A DNA stretch of 64,000 nucleotides from contig NZ_JAKRFD010000001.1 in assembly GCF_022348185.1 (NCBI RefSeq), forward strand, positions 310,001-374,000, written 5' to 3'. Made by a program: the position numbers and the translations under genes. This stretch comes from Epibacterium sp. Ofav1-8. Its GTDB lineage: Bacteria > Pseudomonadota > Alphaproteobacteria > Rhodobacterales > Rhodobacteraceae. Every line of letters starts with the position of its first letter. Positions within the stretch are counted from its first letter, which is position 1. Below the pieces are notes generated by a model, which saw only the letters and a program-made list of their open reading frames with translations, was not told the origin of the DNA and ran no database searches. Shown here piece after piece: positions 32,892 through 40,461 of the stretch.

Positions 32892-32914
32892 TCTGCCAAG
32901 AGGCGACACCAGAC

Positions 32915-33367
32915 ATGACACAAGAAATCACGCCGGAGGCACGCAAGGCTTGGATGAGCCTGCTGTCCACCGCGCCCGAGGCCCGGCTTGCCGCGCTCTT
33001 CGACAAGCTGGACAACAGCCCCGACCACGATACCCTGCGCGCGCCGGAAACCGGTGGCGTGATGGTGCGGGGCCGGGCAGGGGGCACCGGCGCGCCCTTC
33101 AACCTCGGTGAGATGACCGTCACCCGATGCACATTGAAACTGGCGTCCGGTGCGGTGGGGCATGGGTACGTGCAGGGACGCAGCAAACGGCAGGCGGAAC
33201 TGGCCGCAAAGCTCGACGCGATGATGCAGACAGAGGCCGCCGCAGAGGTCGAGGACAAGATCCTGACACCCCTGCGCACTGAGCGTGATGCGGCCCGCGA
33301 TGCCCGCGCCGCCAAAGCGGCCGCCACCAAGGTCGATTTCTTCACCATGGTGCGAGGAGAGGACTGA
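32915..33367 (+). CDS. phnG: C-P lyase core subunit PhnG
   Basis: Subunit of 150 aa of the PhnGHIJ core. With PhnI, PhnH and PhnL it displaces adenine from MgATP with the phosphonate, giving ribose 5-triphosphate 1-phosphonate. PhnG features are ARKAWMSLLSTAPEARLAAL, a central RGRAGGTGAPFNLGEMTVTRC and GYVQGRSKRQAELAAKLDA. The ATG at 32915 gives the family-length protein. It overlaps phnH by one base (TGATG) and is the first gene of the C-P lyase operon. Confidence 0.96.
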   Translation: MTQEITPEARKAWMSLLSTAPEARLAALFDKLDNSPDHDTLRAPETGGVMVRGRAGGTGAPFNLGEMTVTRCTLKLASGAVGHGYVQGRSKRQAELAAKLDAMMQTEAAAEVEDKILTPLRTERDAARDARAAKAAATKVDFFTMVRGED

Positions 33368-33942
33368 TGACGCAGACCAATATCTACACAGGCGGCTTTG
33401 TCGACCCGGCGGTGGCCTCGGCCCATGGGTTCCGCGCTGCGATGGACGTCATGGCGCGTCCGGGCGAGATCCGCGAAATCACGGGTGCTGTGGCGCCTGA
33501 GGGGCTGAGCATTGCGGCAGCGAGCCTGATCCTGACGCTTTGCGATCCTGAAACCGGGATCTACCTCGCGCCGGATGTCGACAGCACTGCCTTGCGCGGT
33601 TGGATCACCTTCCACACCGGCGCGCCGATTGTGCCCGCAGCGGAGGCTGATTTTGCCGTGGGGGGCTGGGATGCGCTGATGCCCATCGACCAATACCGCA
33701 TCGGCACCTCGGAGTACCCGGACCGCTCCGCCACGCTGGTGGTGGAACTGGCAGAATTCGCCGCCCCCAATGCCACTCTCACCGGCCCGGGCATCAAGGA
33801 CTCCGTGCGGATGAACCTGCCCGATGTGGCGCTGATGCAGCGCAACGCCATGCTCTACCCGCTTGGGGTGGATCTGTTCTTCACCTGCGGGTCGGAAGTG
33901 TCGGCGCTGCCGCGCTCGACCCAGATCCAAGCGGAGGGCTAA
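33367..33942 (+). CDS. phnH: C-P lyase core subunit PhnH
   Basis: Subunit of 191 aa of the C-P lyase core complex, a PLP-transferase-like fold without the cofactor. Family pattern: GGFVDPAVASAHGFRAAMDVMARPG at the start, TLCDPETGIYLAPD in the middle and NLPDVALMQRNAMLYPLGVDLFFT near the end. It is coupled to phnG by a one-base overlap and followed 4 bp later by phnI. Confidence 0.96.
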   Translation: MTQTNIYTGGFVDPAVASAHGFRAAMDVMARPGEIREITGAVAPEGLSIAAASLILTLCDPETGIYLAPDVDSTALRGWITFHTGAPIVPAAEADFAVGGWDALMPIDQYRIGTSEYPDRSATLVVELAEFAAPNATLTGPGIKDSVRMNLPDVALMQRNAMLYPLGVDLFFTCGSEVSALPRSTQIQAEG

Positions 33943-33946
33943 GCAG

Positions 33947-35050
33947 ATGTATGTAGCAGTAAAAGGCGGTGAGCGCGCCATCGACAACGCGCATGCGTGG
34001 CTTGCCGAAGAACGCCGGGGCGATCAAAGCATCGCAGAGATGACGCTGGCGCAGATCCGCGCGCAGCTGAAACTGGCGGTGAACCGGGTGATGGCCGAAG
34101 GCTCGCTCTATGATCCCGATCTGGCCGCACTGGCGATCAAACAGTCGCGGGGCGACCTGATCGAGGCGATCTTTCTGATCCGCGCCTACCGCACCACGCT
34201 GCCGCGCTTTGGCAACTCGCGCCCGGTGGAGACCGCGAATATGGCCTGCGACCGCCGGATTTCCGCGACCTTCAAGGATGTGCCGGGCGGGCAGGTGCTG
34301 GGGCCGACATTCGACTACACGCACCGTTTGCTGGATTTCAAACTCGCCGCCGAAGGCGAGGTGCCCGAGGCCCCTGCTGCGGAGCCGCGTCGCGAGCCGA
34401 CCCCGCATGTGACATCCTTTCTGCGCGGTGAGGATATCATCCAGACCGAGGAAGAGTCGGATGCGACGCCCAAGGACATCACCCGCGAGCCGATGTCCTT
34501 CCCGGCGGATCGTGCCACCCGGTTGCAGACGCTGACCCGGGGAGATGAGGGTTTTGTGCTGGGCATGGCCTATTCCACCCAGCGCGGCTATGCGCGCAAC
34601 CACGCCTTTGTGGGCGAGCTGCGCATCGGCACCGTCGCGGTTGAGATGGACATTCCCGAGCTGGGCTTTGCCATCGAAATCGGCGAGGTGGAACTGACGG
34701 AATGCGAAACGGTGAACCAGTTCAAAGGCTCCAAGACCGAGCCGCCGCAGTTCACCCGGGGCTATGGTCTGGTGTTTGGCCAGACAGAGCGCAAGGCGAT
34801 CTCCATGGCGCTGGTGGATCGCGCGCTGCGCTGGAAGGAGCTCGGCGAGGATAACCTGGGGGCCGCCGCGCAGGATGAGGAATTTGTCCTCAGCCATTGC
34901 GACAACATTCAGGCGACCGGTTTCCTCGAACATATCAAACTGCCGCATTACGTGGATTTCCAGTCCGAACTGGAACTGGTGCGCAAGCTGCGTCGCGAGG
35001 CCGAGGCCGCGCGCACTGAGGCTGAGCAAGCGCGGGAGGCGGCGGAATGA
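33947..35050 (+). CDS. phnI: C-P lyase core subunit PhnI
   Basis: Core subunit of 367 aa with nucleosidase activity in the PhnGHIL step. It starts MYVAVKGGERAIDNAHAWLAEERRG, the conserved PhnI N-terminus, and carries GFVLGMAYSTQRGYARNHAFVGELR and VLSHCDNIQATGFLEHIKLPHYVDFQSELELVR. The last 25 residues are an Ala/Glu/Arg-rich helix. The ATG at 33947 lies 12 nt after GGAGGG. The stop overlaps the start of a short open frame (35047-35214), then phnJ follows. Confidence 0.97.
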   Translation: MYVAVKGGERAIDNAHAWLAEERRGDQSIAEMTLAQIRAQLKLAVNRVMAEGSLYDPDLAALAIKQSRGDLIEAIFLIRAYRTTLPRFGNSRPVETANMACDRRISATFKDVPGGQVLGPTFDYTHRLLDFKLAAEGEVPEAPAAEPRREPTPHVTSFLRGEDIIQTEEESDATPKDITREPMSFPADRATRLQTLTRGDEGFVLGMAYSTQRGYARNHAFVGELRIGTVAVEMDIPELGFAIEIGEVELTECETVNQFKGSKTEPPQFTRGYGLVFGQTERKAISMALVDRALRWKELGEDNLGAAAQDEEFVLSHCDNIQATGFLEHIKLPHYVDFQSELELVRKLRREAEAARTEAEQAREAAE

Positions 35051-35214
35051 AGCATTCCATCATGAGGGCCGCGACTGCCTGGGCGGGCGCGCATGCGCCT
35101 GCCGGGGGGCAGGCAGGCGCAGCCCGGGCCGCAAGCGCCCCGGGCGTGAGAGTCGCACCCGTGTTCACCCATTCCCGATCCCTTCGAGCGACCGAAAGGA
35201 CTCGATATGTCTGA
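35047..35214 (+). CDS. Short open frame between phnI and phnJ, doubtful
   Basis: A 55-codon frame starts at an ATG that overlaps the phnI TGA (ATGA) and stops with a TGA inside the first codons of phnJ. The predicted peptide is Ala/Arg/Gly-rich, with no recognised domain. The underlying DNA is hairpin-rich (for example GCCTGCCGGGGGGCAGGC near 35089). It could be a translated spacer that couples phnI to phnJ, or chance. Confidence 0.2.
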   Translation: MKHSIMRAATAWAGAHAPAGGQAGAARAASAPGVRVAPVFTHSRSLRATERTRYV

Positions 35215-36088
35215 CTACAACTTTGCCTACCTCGACGAGCAGACCAAGCGGATGATCCGTCGCGCGATCCTCAAAGGTCTCGCCATCCCCGGTTATCAGG
35301 TGCCCTTTGCCAGCCGTGAAATGCCCATGCCTTATGGCTGGGGCACTGGCGGCGTGCAGGTCTCTGCCGCGGCACTGACACCCGATGACACCTTCAAGGT
35401 CATCGACCAGGGTGCCGATGACACCACCAACGCGGTCTCTATCCGCAAGTTCTTTGAGCGCACCGCAGGTGTCGCCACCACCGAGGAAACCGAAAAGGCC
35501 TCGATCATCCAAACCCGCCACCGCATCCCGGAGGCCGATCTGCGCGAGGATCAGATCATCGTCTATCAGGTGCCGATCCCGGAACCCCTGCGTTTTCTGG
35601 AGCCGCGTGAGACCGAGACCCGCAAGATGCACGCGCTTGAGGAATACGGCCTCATGCATGTGAAACTCTATGAAGACATCAGCCAACATGGCGCCATTGC
35701 TACCGCTTACGCCTATCCGGTGAAGGTGGAGGGGCGCTACGTGATGGATCCGTCTCCCATTCCGAAGTTCGACAACCCCAAGATGGAAATGGCCGCGATC
35801 CAGCTCTTTGGTGCGGGGCGGGAGCAGCGTATCTACGCAGTTCCGCCCTACACCAAAGTGGTCTCTCTCGATTTCGAGGACTACCCGTTCGAGGCCACCA
35901 AGGCCGACCACCCCTGTGATCTCTGCGCCGCAGAGGACAGCTATCTCGACGAGGTGATCCTCGATGATCAGGGCGGGCGGATGTTCGTCTGCTCCGACAC
36001 CGACTATTGCCGCTCTCGGCGTGAGGCGGGCCATGTGGGCCGTCTGGGCCAGGACGCTCCTCTCACCACCGGACCGGAGGCCGCGTGA
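35207..36088 (+). CDS. phnJ: C-P lyase, radical SAM subunit PhnJ
   Basis: Catalytic radical-SAM enzyme of 293 aa that cleaves the C-P bond of ribose 1-phosphonate 5-phosphate, releasing the alkane and the 1,2-cyclic phosphate. The non-canonical 4Fe-4S pattern C-x2-C-x21-C-x5-C is exact here, from HPCDLCAAEDSYLDEV to FVCSDTDYC. GYQVPFASREMPMPYGWGTGG near residue 30 is also conserved. Its TGA overlaps the phnK ATG by one base. Confidence 0.97.
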   Translation: MSDYNFAYLDEQTKRMIRRAILKGLAIPGYQVPFASREMPMPYGWGTGGVQVSAAALTPDDTFKVIDQGADDTTNAVSIRKFFERTAGVATTEETEKASIIQTRHRIPEADLREDQIIVYQVPIPEPLRFLEPRETETRKMHALEEYGLMHVKLYEDISQHGAIATAYAYPVKVEGRYVMDPSPIPKFDNPKMEMAAIQLFGAGREQRIYAVPPYTKVVSLDFEDYPFEATKADHPCDLCAAEDSYLDEVILDDQGGRMFVCSDTDYCRSRREAGHVGRLGQDAPLTTGPEAA

Positions 36089-36858
36089 TGCATCCCCTTC
36101 TGAAAGTCAACAATATCAAAAAGATGTACGGCCATCGCATCGGCTGTACGGATGTCTCCTTTGACCTTTATCCGGGCGAAGTCATGGGCATCGTGGGCGA
36201 GTCCGGTTCCGGCAAGTCCACCTTGCTGAACTGCCTTGCGGGTCATCTGGACACGGACGGCGGCGAGGTGATCTTTGACACCCGGGATCGTGGTCCCGTC
36301 GATACGCTCACCATGTCGGAACCCGAGCGCCGCATGCTTGGACGCACCGACTGGGCCTTTGTGCACCAGCATGCGCGCGAGGGCCTGCGCATGTCGGTCT
36401 CTGCCGGTGGTAACATCGGTGAGCGGCTGATGGCCGTCGGCGACCGCCACTATGGCAACATCCGCGACCGTGCCGTCGACTGGCTCGACCGCGTGGAGAT
36501 CGACGAGAGCCGGGTGGATGATCGCCCGACGGCGTTTTCGGGCGGCATGCAGCAACGCTTGCAGATTGCCCGCAACCTCGTCACTGGCCCGCGTCTGGTG
36601 TTCATGGACGAACCCACCGGCGGTCTTGATGTATCGGTACAGGCGCGGCTTTTGGATCTGCTGCGTGGCTTGGTGCGCGAAATGGGCCTTTCGGCGATTA
36701 TCGTCACCCATGACCTCGCGGTGGTGCGCCTGCTGGCGGATCGCCTGATGGTTATGAAGTCGGGCCACGTCGTGGAAACCGGCCTCACCGATCAGGTGCT
36801 GGATGATCCTCAGCATGCCTATACGCAGTTGCTGGTCTCCTCCGTGTTGCAGGTGTGA
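36088..36858 (+). CDS. phnK: C-P lyase ABC-type ATPase PhnK
   Basis: ABC-family ATPase of 256 aa that docks on the PhnGHIJ core and is not part of a transporter. Walker A is GESGSGKSTLLN (about 36-47), the signature FSGGMQQRLQIARNL (about 150-164) and Walker B LVFMDEPTGGLDV. The ATG at 36088 has GGAGG 7 nt upstream; a GTG three bases earlier is less well spaced. A terminator-like hairpin lies in the 72-bp gap before phnL. Confidence 0.95.
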   Translation: MHPLLKVNNIKKMYGHRIGCTDVSFDLYPGEVMGIVGESGSGKSTLLNCLAGHLDTDGGEVIFDTRDRGPVDTLTMSEPERRMLGRTDWAFVHQHAREGLRMSVSAGGNIGERLMAVGDRHYGNIRDRAVDWLDRVEIDESRVDDRPTAFSGGMQQRLQIARNLVTGPRLVFMDEPTGGLDVSVQARLLDLLRGLVREMGLSAIIVTHDLAVVRLLADRLMVMKSGHVVETGLTDQVLDDPQHAYTQLLVSSVLQV

Positions 36859-36871
36859 CTTGATGCGTTCT

Positions 36872-36912
36872 GCCTGCGCGATGGATGCAGACGCGCGGCA
36901 GGCTTCTTTTTA
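36872..36912 (+). terminator. Terminator-like hairpin between phnK and phnL
   Basis: GCCTGCGCG (36872-36880) pairs with CGCGCGGCAGGC (36892-36903) with one bulged base, followed by TTCTTTTTAT. It lies inside the C-P lyase operon, so it may act as an attenuator that sets a lower level for phnL and later genes. Complete termination would require a separate promoter for phnL. Confidence 0.55.
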
Positions 36913-36930
36913 TCGTTGGAAAGGCTGGCT

Positions 36931-37635
36931 ATGACCGCTTCTCAAACTCCCATGATCGACATTCAAAATGTCTCCAAGACCTTCACACTGCACAATCAGG
37001 GCAGCGCCCTGATCCCGGTGATGGAAGGGGCCACCCTTTCGGTGAACCCCGGCGAATGTGTCGGGCTGATCGGTGCCTCGGGCGCCGGAAAATCGACCCT
37101 GATGCGGCTGATTTACGGCAATTACCTTGCCGCCTCCGGCCATATCATGATCGGTGGGCTGGATGTCGCCAATGCCGAGCCGCGCGAAATTCTGGAACTG
37201 CGCCGCAAGACACTGGGCTATGTGAGCCAGTTCCTGCGGGTGGTGCCACGGGTCTCGACGCTGGATGTGGTGGCAGAGCCGCTCTTGTCCGTTGGCACCC
37301 CGGTGGAAAAGGCCCGCGACCGCGCGGCGTCGCTTCTGGCGCAGCTCAACATTCCCGAGCGGCTCTGGACTCTGAGCCCCACAACCTTCTCCGGTGGCGA
37401 ACAGCAGCGGGTCAATATTGCGCGTGGCTTTGCCTATGACTACCCGGCGATGCTGCTCGACGAGCCGACCGCCAGCCTTGATGCGCAGAACCGTGCAACG
37501 GTGCTGAACCTCATTGAGACCGCCAAGGAGCGCGGCGCGGCCATCATCGGCATCTTCCACGACGAATCCGCCCGTGAACAGGTCTGCGACCGTTTCATCG
37601 ATGTCTCGGCCTTTGCCCCCAAGGCCGCCGCATGA
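36931..37635 (+). CDS. phnL: C-P lyase ABC-type ATPase PhnL
   Basis: ABC-family protein of 234 aa. Walker A is [13 protein letters not shown] (about 41-53), the signature is FSGGEQQRVNIARGFAYD and Walker B is MLLDEPTASLDAQNR. With PhnGHI it supports the first, nucleosidase-type step, and it can dock with PhnK on the core complex. The ATG at 36931 (MTASQTPMIDIQNVSKTF) has AAGG upstream. Its stop overlaps the phnN start by four bases (ATGA). Confidence 0.95.
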   Translation: MTASQTPMIDIQNVSKTFTLHNQGSALIPVMEGATLSVNPGECVGLIGASGAGKSTLMRLIYGNYLAASGHIMIGGLDVANAEPREILELRRKTLGYVSQFLRVVPRVSTLDVVAEPLLSVGTPVEKARDRAASLLAQLNIPERLWTLSPTTFSGGEQQRVNIARGFAYDYPAMLLDEPTASLDAQNRATVLNLIETAKERGAAIIGIFHDESAREQVCDRFIDVSAFAPKAAA

Positions 37636-38204
37636 GCGCGCCTGCCGACAATAACCCCGCAAAAGGGCCGGTGATTGCCGTTGTCGGCCCCTCGGGCGTC
37701 GGCAAGGACAGTCTGATGAGCGGTCTTGCCGTGGCCGATCCGCGCCTGCGCAGCATGCGGCGCGTCATCACCCGCGCGCCAGAGGCCGGGGGGGAGGATT
37801 ATCAACCCGTCAGCGAGGCGGAGTTCGCGGCCCTGGTCGAGGCGGATGTCTTTGCGCTCCACTGGGAGGCCCATGGGCTGCGCTACGGCGTGCCGCGCGA
37901 CATCGAGAAACTGCGCGTGGGCGCGTCCGGTGTGCTGGTGAACCTGTCACGCGCGGTGCTTTTGCAGGCGCAGGAGGTGTTTGACGACTTCCGCGTGATT
38001 TCCGTCACCGCCCGGCCAGAGGTTCTGGCAGAGCGGCTGGCAGGCCGAGGGCGCGAGGATGCCGATGAGGTCAAACGCCGCCTTGCACGCGCCAGCCTCG
38101 CGCTGCCCGACGGGCTGAAACAGGTCTATGAGGTGGACAACAGCGGCGATCTTTGCGCCGCCATCGTCCAAGCTCAGTCGATCATTCAGGCCAAGAGGGG
38201 GTAG
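37632..38204 (+). CDS. phnN: Ribose 1,5-bisphosphate phosphokinase PhnN
   Basis: Guanylate-kinase-like P-loop kinase of 190 aa that phosphorylates ribose 1,5-bisphosphate to PRPP. The P-loop is VVGPSGVGKDSLMSGL (about 18-33). RMRRVITRAPEAGGEDYQPVSEAEF follows the guanylate-kinase pattern, and AERLAGRGREDADEVKRRLAR is lid-like. It is coupled to phnL by an ATGA overlap. Its last 19 bp overlap the 3' end of the convergent DUF1045 gene. Confidence 0.95.
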   Translation: MSAPADNNPAKGPVIAVVGPSGVGKDSLMSGLAVADPRLRSMRRVITRAPEAGGEDYQPVSEAEFAALVEADVFALHWEAHGLRYGVPRDIEKLRVGASGVLVNLSRAVLLQAQEVFDDFRVISVTARPEVLAERLAGRGREDADEVKRRLARASLALPDGLKQVYEVDNSGDLCAAIVQAQSIIQAKRG

Positions 38205-38869
38205 CGTTGGATCAGGTGAAAACGCCCATCCTCGGCCTCGCCCATCAGCGCCAGATCGTTGATCTCAAAGGGCTGTGGCAACAGCGGCGCCAGTTCGGTC
38301 GCGAGGTAATCCTCGACCGCGGGCAGATCGCCCTTGGGCAGCTTGCCGGTGAGGGTGATGTGAAAGCGGAACTGATCCAGCACATAAGGATACCCCCACT
38401 GGATGAGGTTTGTGTCCTGCTCTGCGCTCAGTCCCGCCGCCCGGCGTTTCTCGATTTCCGCATCGGATGCGGGCGCGCGAAAGGCGTCAAGCTCGGTGAC
38501 GCAAGCCGCTGCCAGCGCATTCAGCGCGTGCACATCCCCAAGCGGGCGCAGCGCCAGAAACCGGCCCAGACGTTCCACCTGCAAACCATCCAGGCGGACG
38601 GGGGCGCGGGTGGCGGCCAGTGCCGCGCATGCTGCGCGCAGGGCGTCCTCATCGGTGCCCGTCGCCAGCCGCATCGGCGGCTTCATTGTCGCATGCAGCC
38701 CGTATTTGCGCGGCGTTGCCGTGATCGCCGCCACATCCAACGCTCCGGCGTCGGGGAGCGCGGTCGCACAGCCCGCCTCCATATCCCAACCGAGCCAGCC
38801 GGTTGCCCATTTGCTCCACGCCGCCTCGGCGGGGGGCGCATAATAGATCGCGTATCGCGTAAATGTCAC
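38186..38869 (-). CDS. DUF1045 phosphonate-operon protein, 2H-phosphoesterase fold
   Basis: Protein of 227 aa of the DUF1045 family regularly found in C-P lyase clusters. Two H-x-T motifs are present, HATMKPP (about residue 58) and FHITLTGKLP (about 167), the signature of 2H phosphoesterases that open cyclic phosphates. The gene is read from GTG at 38869 with AGGAGG upstream. It is inverted inside the operon, convergent with phnN and divergent from phnM. With no PhnP (metallo-beta-lactamase cyclic phosphodiesterase) in the window, it may open the 1,2-cyclic phosphate made by PhnJ. That role is inferred. Confidence 0.9.
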   Translation of the reverse strand: MTFTRYAIYYAPPAEAAWSKWATGWLGWDMEAGCATALPDAGALDVAAITATPRKYGLHATMKPPMRLATGTDEDALRAACAALAATRAPVRLDGLQVERLGRFLALRPLGDVHALNALAAACVTELDAFRAPASDAEIEKRRAAGLSAEQDTNLIQWGYPYVLDQFRFHITLTGKLPKGDLPAVEDYLATELAPLLPQPFEINDLALMGEAEDGRFHLIQRYPLLA

Positions 38870-38921
38870 ATTGGCCTCCTAAGACGTGGGCCTTCCCTAT
38901 CCCGAAAGATGTGAACTTCAG

Positions 38922-40064
38922 ATGACACAAGAGTTGATCCTTGCCAATGCCACGCTGATCCTTGCAGGTGAAACCCGCACAGGCAGCTTGAAAATCAGCC
39001 AAGGCGTGATTTCCGACATCTCCGAGGGTACCGCTGTCCCTGCCGGTGCGGTGGATCTTGAGGGCGATTTCCTCAGCCCCGGTCTGGTGGAACTGCACAC
39101 GGACAATCTGGAACGCCACATCGAACCGCGCCCCGGCGTCGACTGGCCCCACGCGGCAGCGCTGGTGGCCCATGACGCGGAATTGGCCTCCACCGGGATC
39201 ACCACGGTGTTTGATGCGATGCGGGTGGGCTCGATCCCGCGCGGCAAGGGGCGCTACCTGAAATATGCCCGCCAGCTTGCCACCGAGATGCTGGAGTTGC
39301 GCGCCAAGGACATGCTGAAGATCAGCCACTTCCTGCACCTGCGCGCCGAGGTCTGTTCGGAAACGCTGGCCGAGGAGCTGTCGGAATTCACCGCCGAGGA
39401 CCGCGTCGGGCTGGTCAGCCTGATGGACCACACGCCGGGTCAGCGCCAGTTCCGCGATATCTCCAAGCTCGAACAATATGTGAAATCCAAACGCGGCATG
39501 TCGGATGAGGAGTTCATCAACCATGTGGCCGAGCTGAAAGACCTGCGCGCGCGATACGGCGATATGCACGAAGCGGCCACGGTATCTGAGGCCGCGCGGT
39601 TTGGGGCGGTGCTGGCAAGCCACGATGACACCACCGCCGAGCAGGTCGCCACCTCCGCAAGCCACGGCATCCGACTGGCCGAGTTTCCCACCACGGTCGA
39701 GGCGGCTCGGGCCTGTCACGAGCATGGCATCAAGGTGATGATGGGCGCGCCAAACCTCATTCGCGGCGGGTCGCATTCCGGCAATGTCGCGGCGCGCGAG
39801 CTTGCGGATCTGGAACTGCTGGACATCGTCTCGTCGGATTACATCCCGGCGGCACTGTTGCAGGCGGCGGTCAAACTCGGTGACATCTGGGGCGATCTGG
39901 CGCGGGGTATGGCGACGGTGACAGCAGCGCCTGCTGCTGCGGTTGGCTTGACGGATCGCGGGGTGCTGGAGGTTGGCAAACGCGCAGACCTGATCCGGTT
40001 CCGTGTTGGCGAAGGGGTTCCGATGCCACGGGCCGTCTATGCGCGCGGTGCGCGTGTCGCCTGA
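38922..40064 (+). CDS. phnM: RPnTP hydrolase PhnM
   Basis: Amidohydrolase-superfamily enzyme of 380 aa that removes pyrophosphate from ribose 1-phosphonate 5-triphosphate. The metal motif is LSPGLVELHTDNLERHIEPRPG, where PhnM proteins have H-x-D in place of H-x-H. Further metal ligands occur in KISHFLHLRAEVCSE and VLASHDDTTAEQV. It ends with the amidohydrolase beta-sandwich segment GVLEVGKRADLIRFRV. The ATG at 38922 lacks a strong SD. It is 52 bp from the divergent DUF1045 gene, so it either has its own promoter or relies on read-through. A terminator-like hairpin follows. Confidence 0.95.
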   Translation: MTQELILANATLILAGETRTGSLKISQGVISDISEGTAVPAGAVDLEGDFLSPGLVELHTDNLERHIEPRPGVDWPHAAALVAHDAELASTGITTVFDAMRVGSIPRGKGRYLKYARQLATEMLELRAKDMLKISHFLHLRAEVCSETLAEELSEFTAEDRVGLVSLMDHTPGQRQFRDISKLEQYVKSKRGMSDEEFINHVAELKDLRARYGDMHEAATVSEAARFGAVLASHDDTTAEQVATSASHGIRLAEFPTTVEAARACHEHGIKVMMGAPNLIRGGSHSGNVAARELADLELLDIVSSDYIPAALLQAAVKLGDIWGDLARGMATVTAAPAAAVGLTDRGVLEVGKRADLIRFRVGEGVPMPRAVYARGARVA

Positions 40065-40088
40065 CGGGAAAGGCGTTGGGTGTTTATG

Positions 40089-40120
40089 ACGTGCGCCTTC
40101 CATGGGCGCGCGTTATATTT
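40089..40120 (+). terminator. Terminator-like hairpin after phnM
   Basis: ACGTGCGCC (40089-40097) pairs with GGCGCGCGT (40105-40113) with one G-U pair, followed by TATATTT. It lies 24 bp after the phnM stop and probably ends the C-P lyase operon. Confidence 0.55.
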
Positions 40121-40146
40121 CAGTAGGTTAAAGATCCGGTGAGTCC

Positions 40147-40187
40147 GCTGACATCTGGTGCAAGCGAGCGCATCCCCAGATGTCAGC
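40147..40187. other. Perfect 12-bp inverted repeat in the gap after phnM
   Basis: GCTGACATCTGG (40147-40158) and CCAGATGTCAGC (40176-40187) match exactly around a 17-nt loop, without a T-run. Together with the palindrome at 40237 it sits in a 397-bp gap between convergent genes, where no promoter is required. It may be part of a small RNA or a DNA-binding site. Confidence 0.45.
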
Positions 40188-40236
40188 GTACGCTGCATGC
40201 GCAACGCCCACATAAAGTATCAGTCTCTGTGACCTG

Positions 40237-40256
40237 TTGTTTCGCACGCGAAACAA
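40237..40256. promoter_or_regulatory. Perfect 20-bp palindrome
   Basis: TTGTTTCGCACGCGAAACAA is a perfect dyad with 9-bp arms around AC. Its form is that of a repressor operator. It lies between convergent genes (phnM and the small methyltransferase), so its target is not obvious. Confidence 0.5.
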
Positions 40257-40290
40257 TCCGACAAGACAGCTGACCTATTCTCTGTGTTGC

Positions 40291-40441
40291 GGGGAGGGGG
40301 GAGCTCCCGCCCCTTTATGAGTGAGGCAAAGCCTCCCCCAAAAAGCGTTGGGCCGGGCGGTGGCCGCGCCGCAGGCGTGGCCACCGCCCCACCGCGATTT
40401 GCAAAGCAAAGCGCAAAACCTGAGAGCCGCAAGGCTCTCCG
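40291..40441. repeat. Palindromic interspersed element R5 (family R, right end missing)
   Basis: Starts with GGGGAGGGGGGAGCTCCCGC and contains the family core GCGTTGGGCCGGGCGG. Hairpins are GAGGC/GCCTC near 40323, GGCGGTGGCC/GGCCACCGCC (about 40356-40388, perfect 10-bp arms) and GAGAGCC/GGCTCTC (about 40422-40439). The right-hand GGCGGGAG end is not found. It lies directly downstream of the glycan operon. Confidence 0.65.
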
Positions 40442-40461
40442 CTGGGGTAAGAGATCGCGGC

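Noticed and set aside
26986-40064. Phosphonate island as recently acquired DNA
   Set aside because: No integrase, transposase, tRNA boundary or clear composition shift is seen, and family R elements inside it also occur elsewhere in the window.
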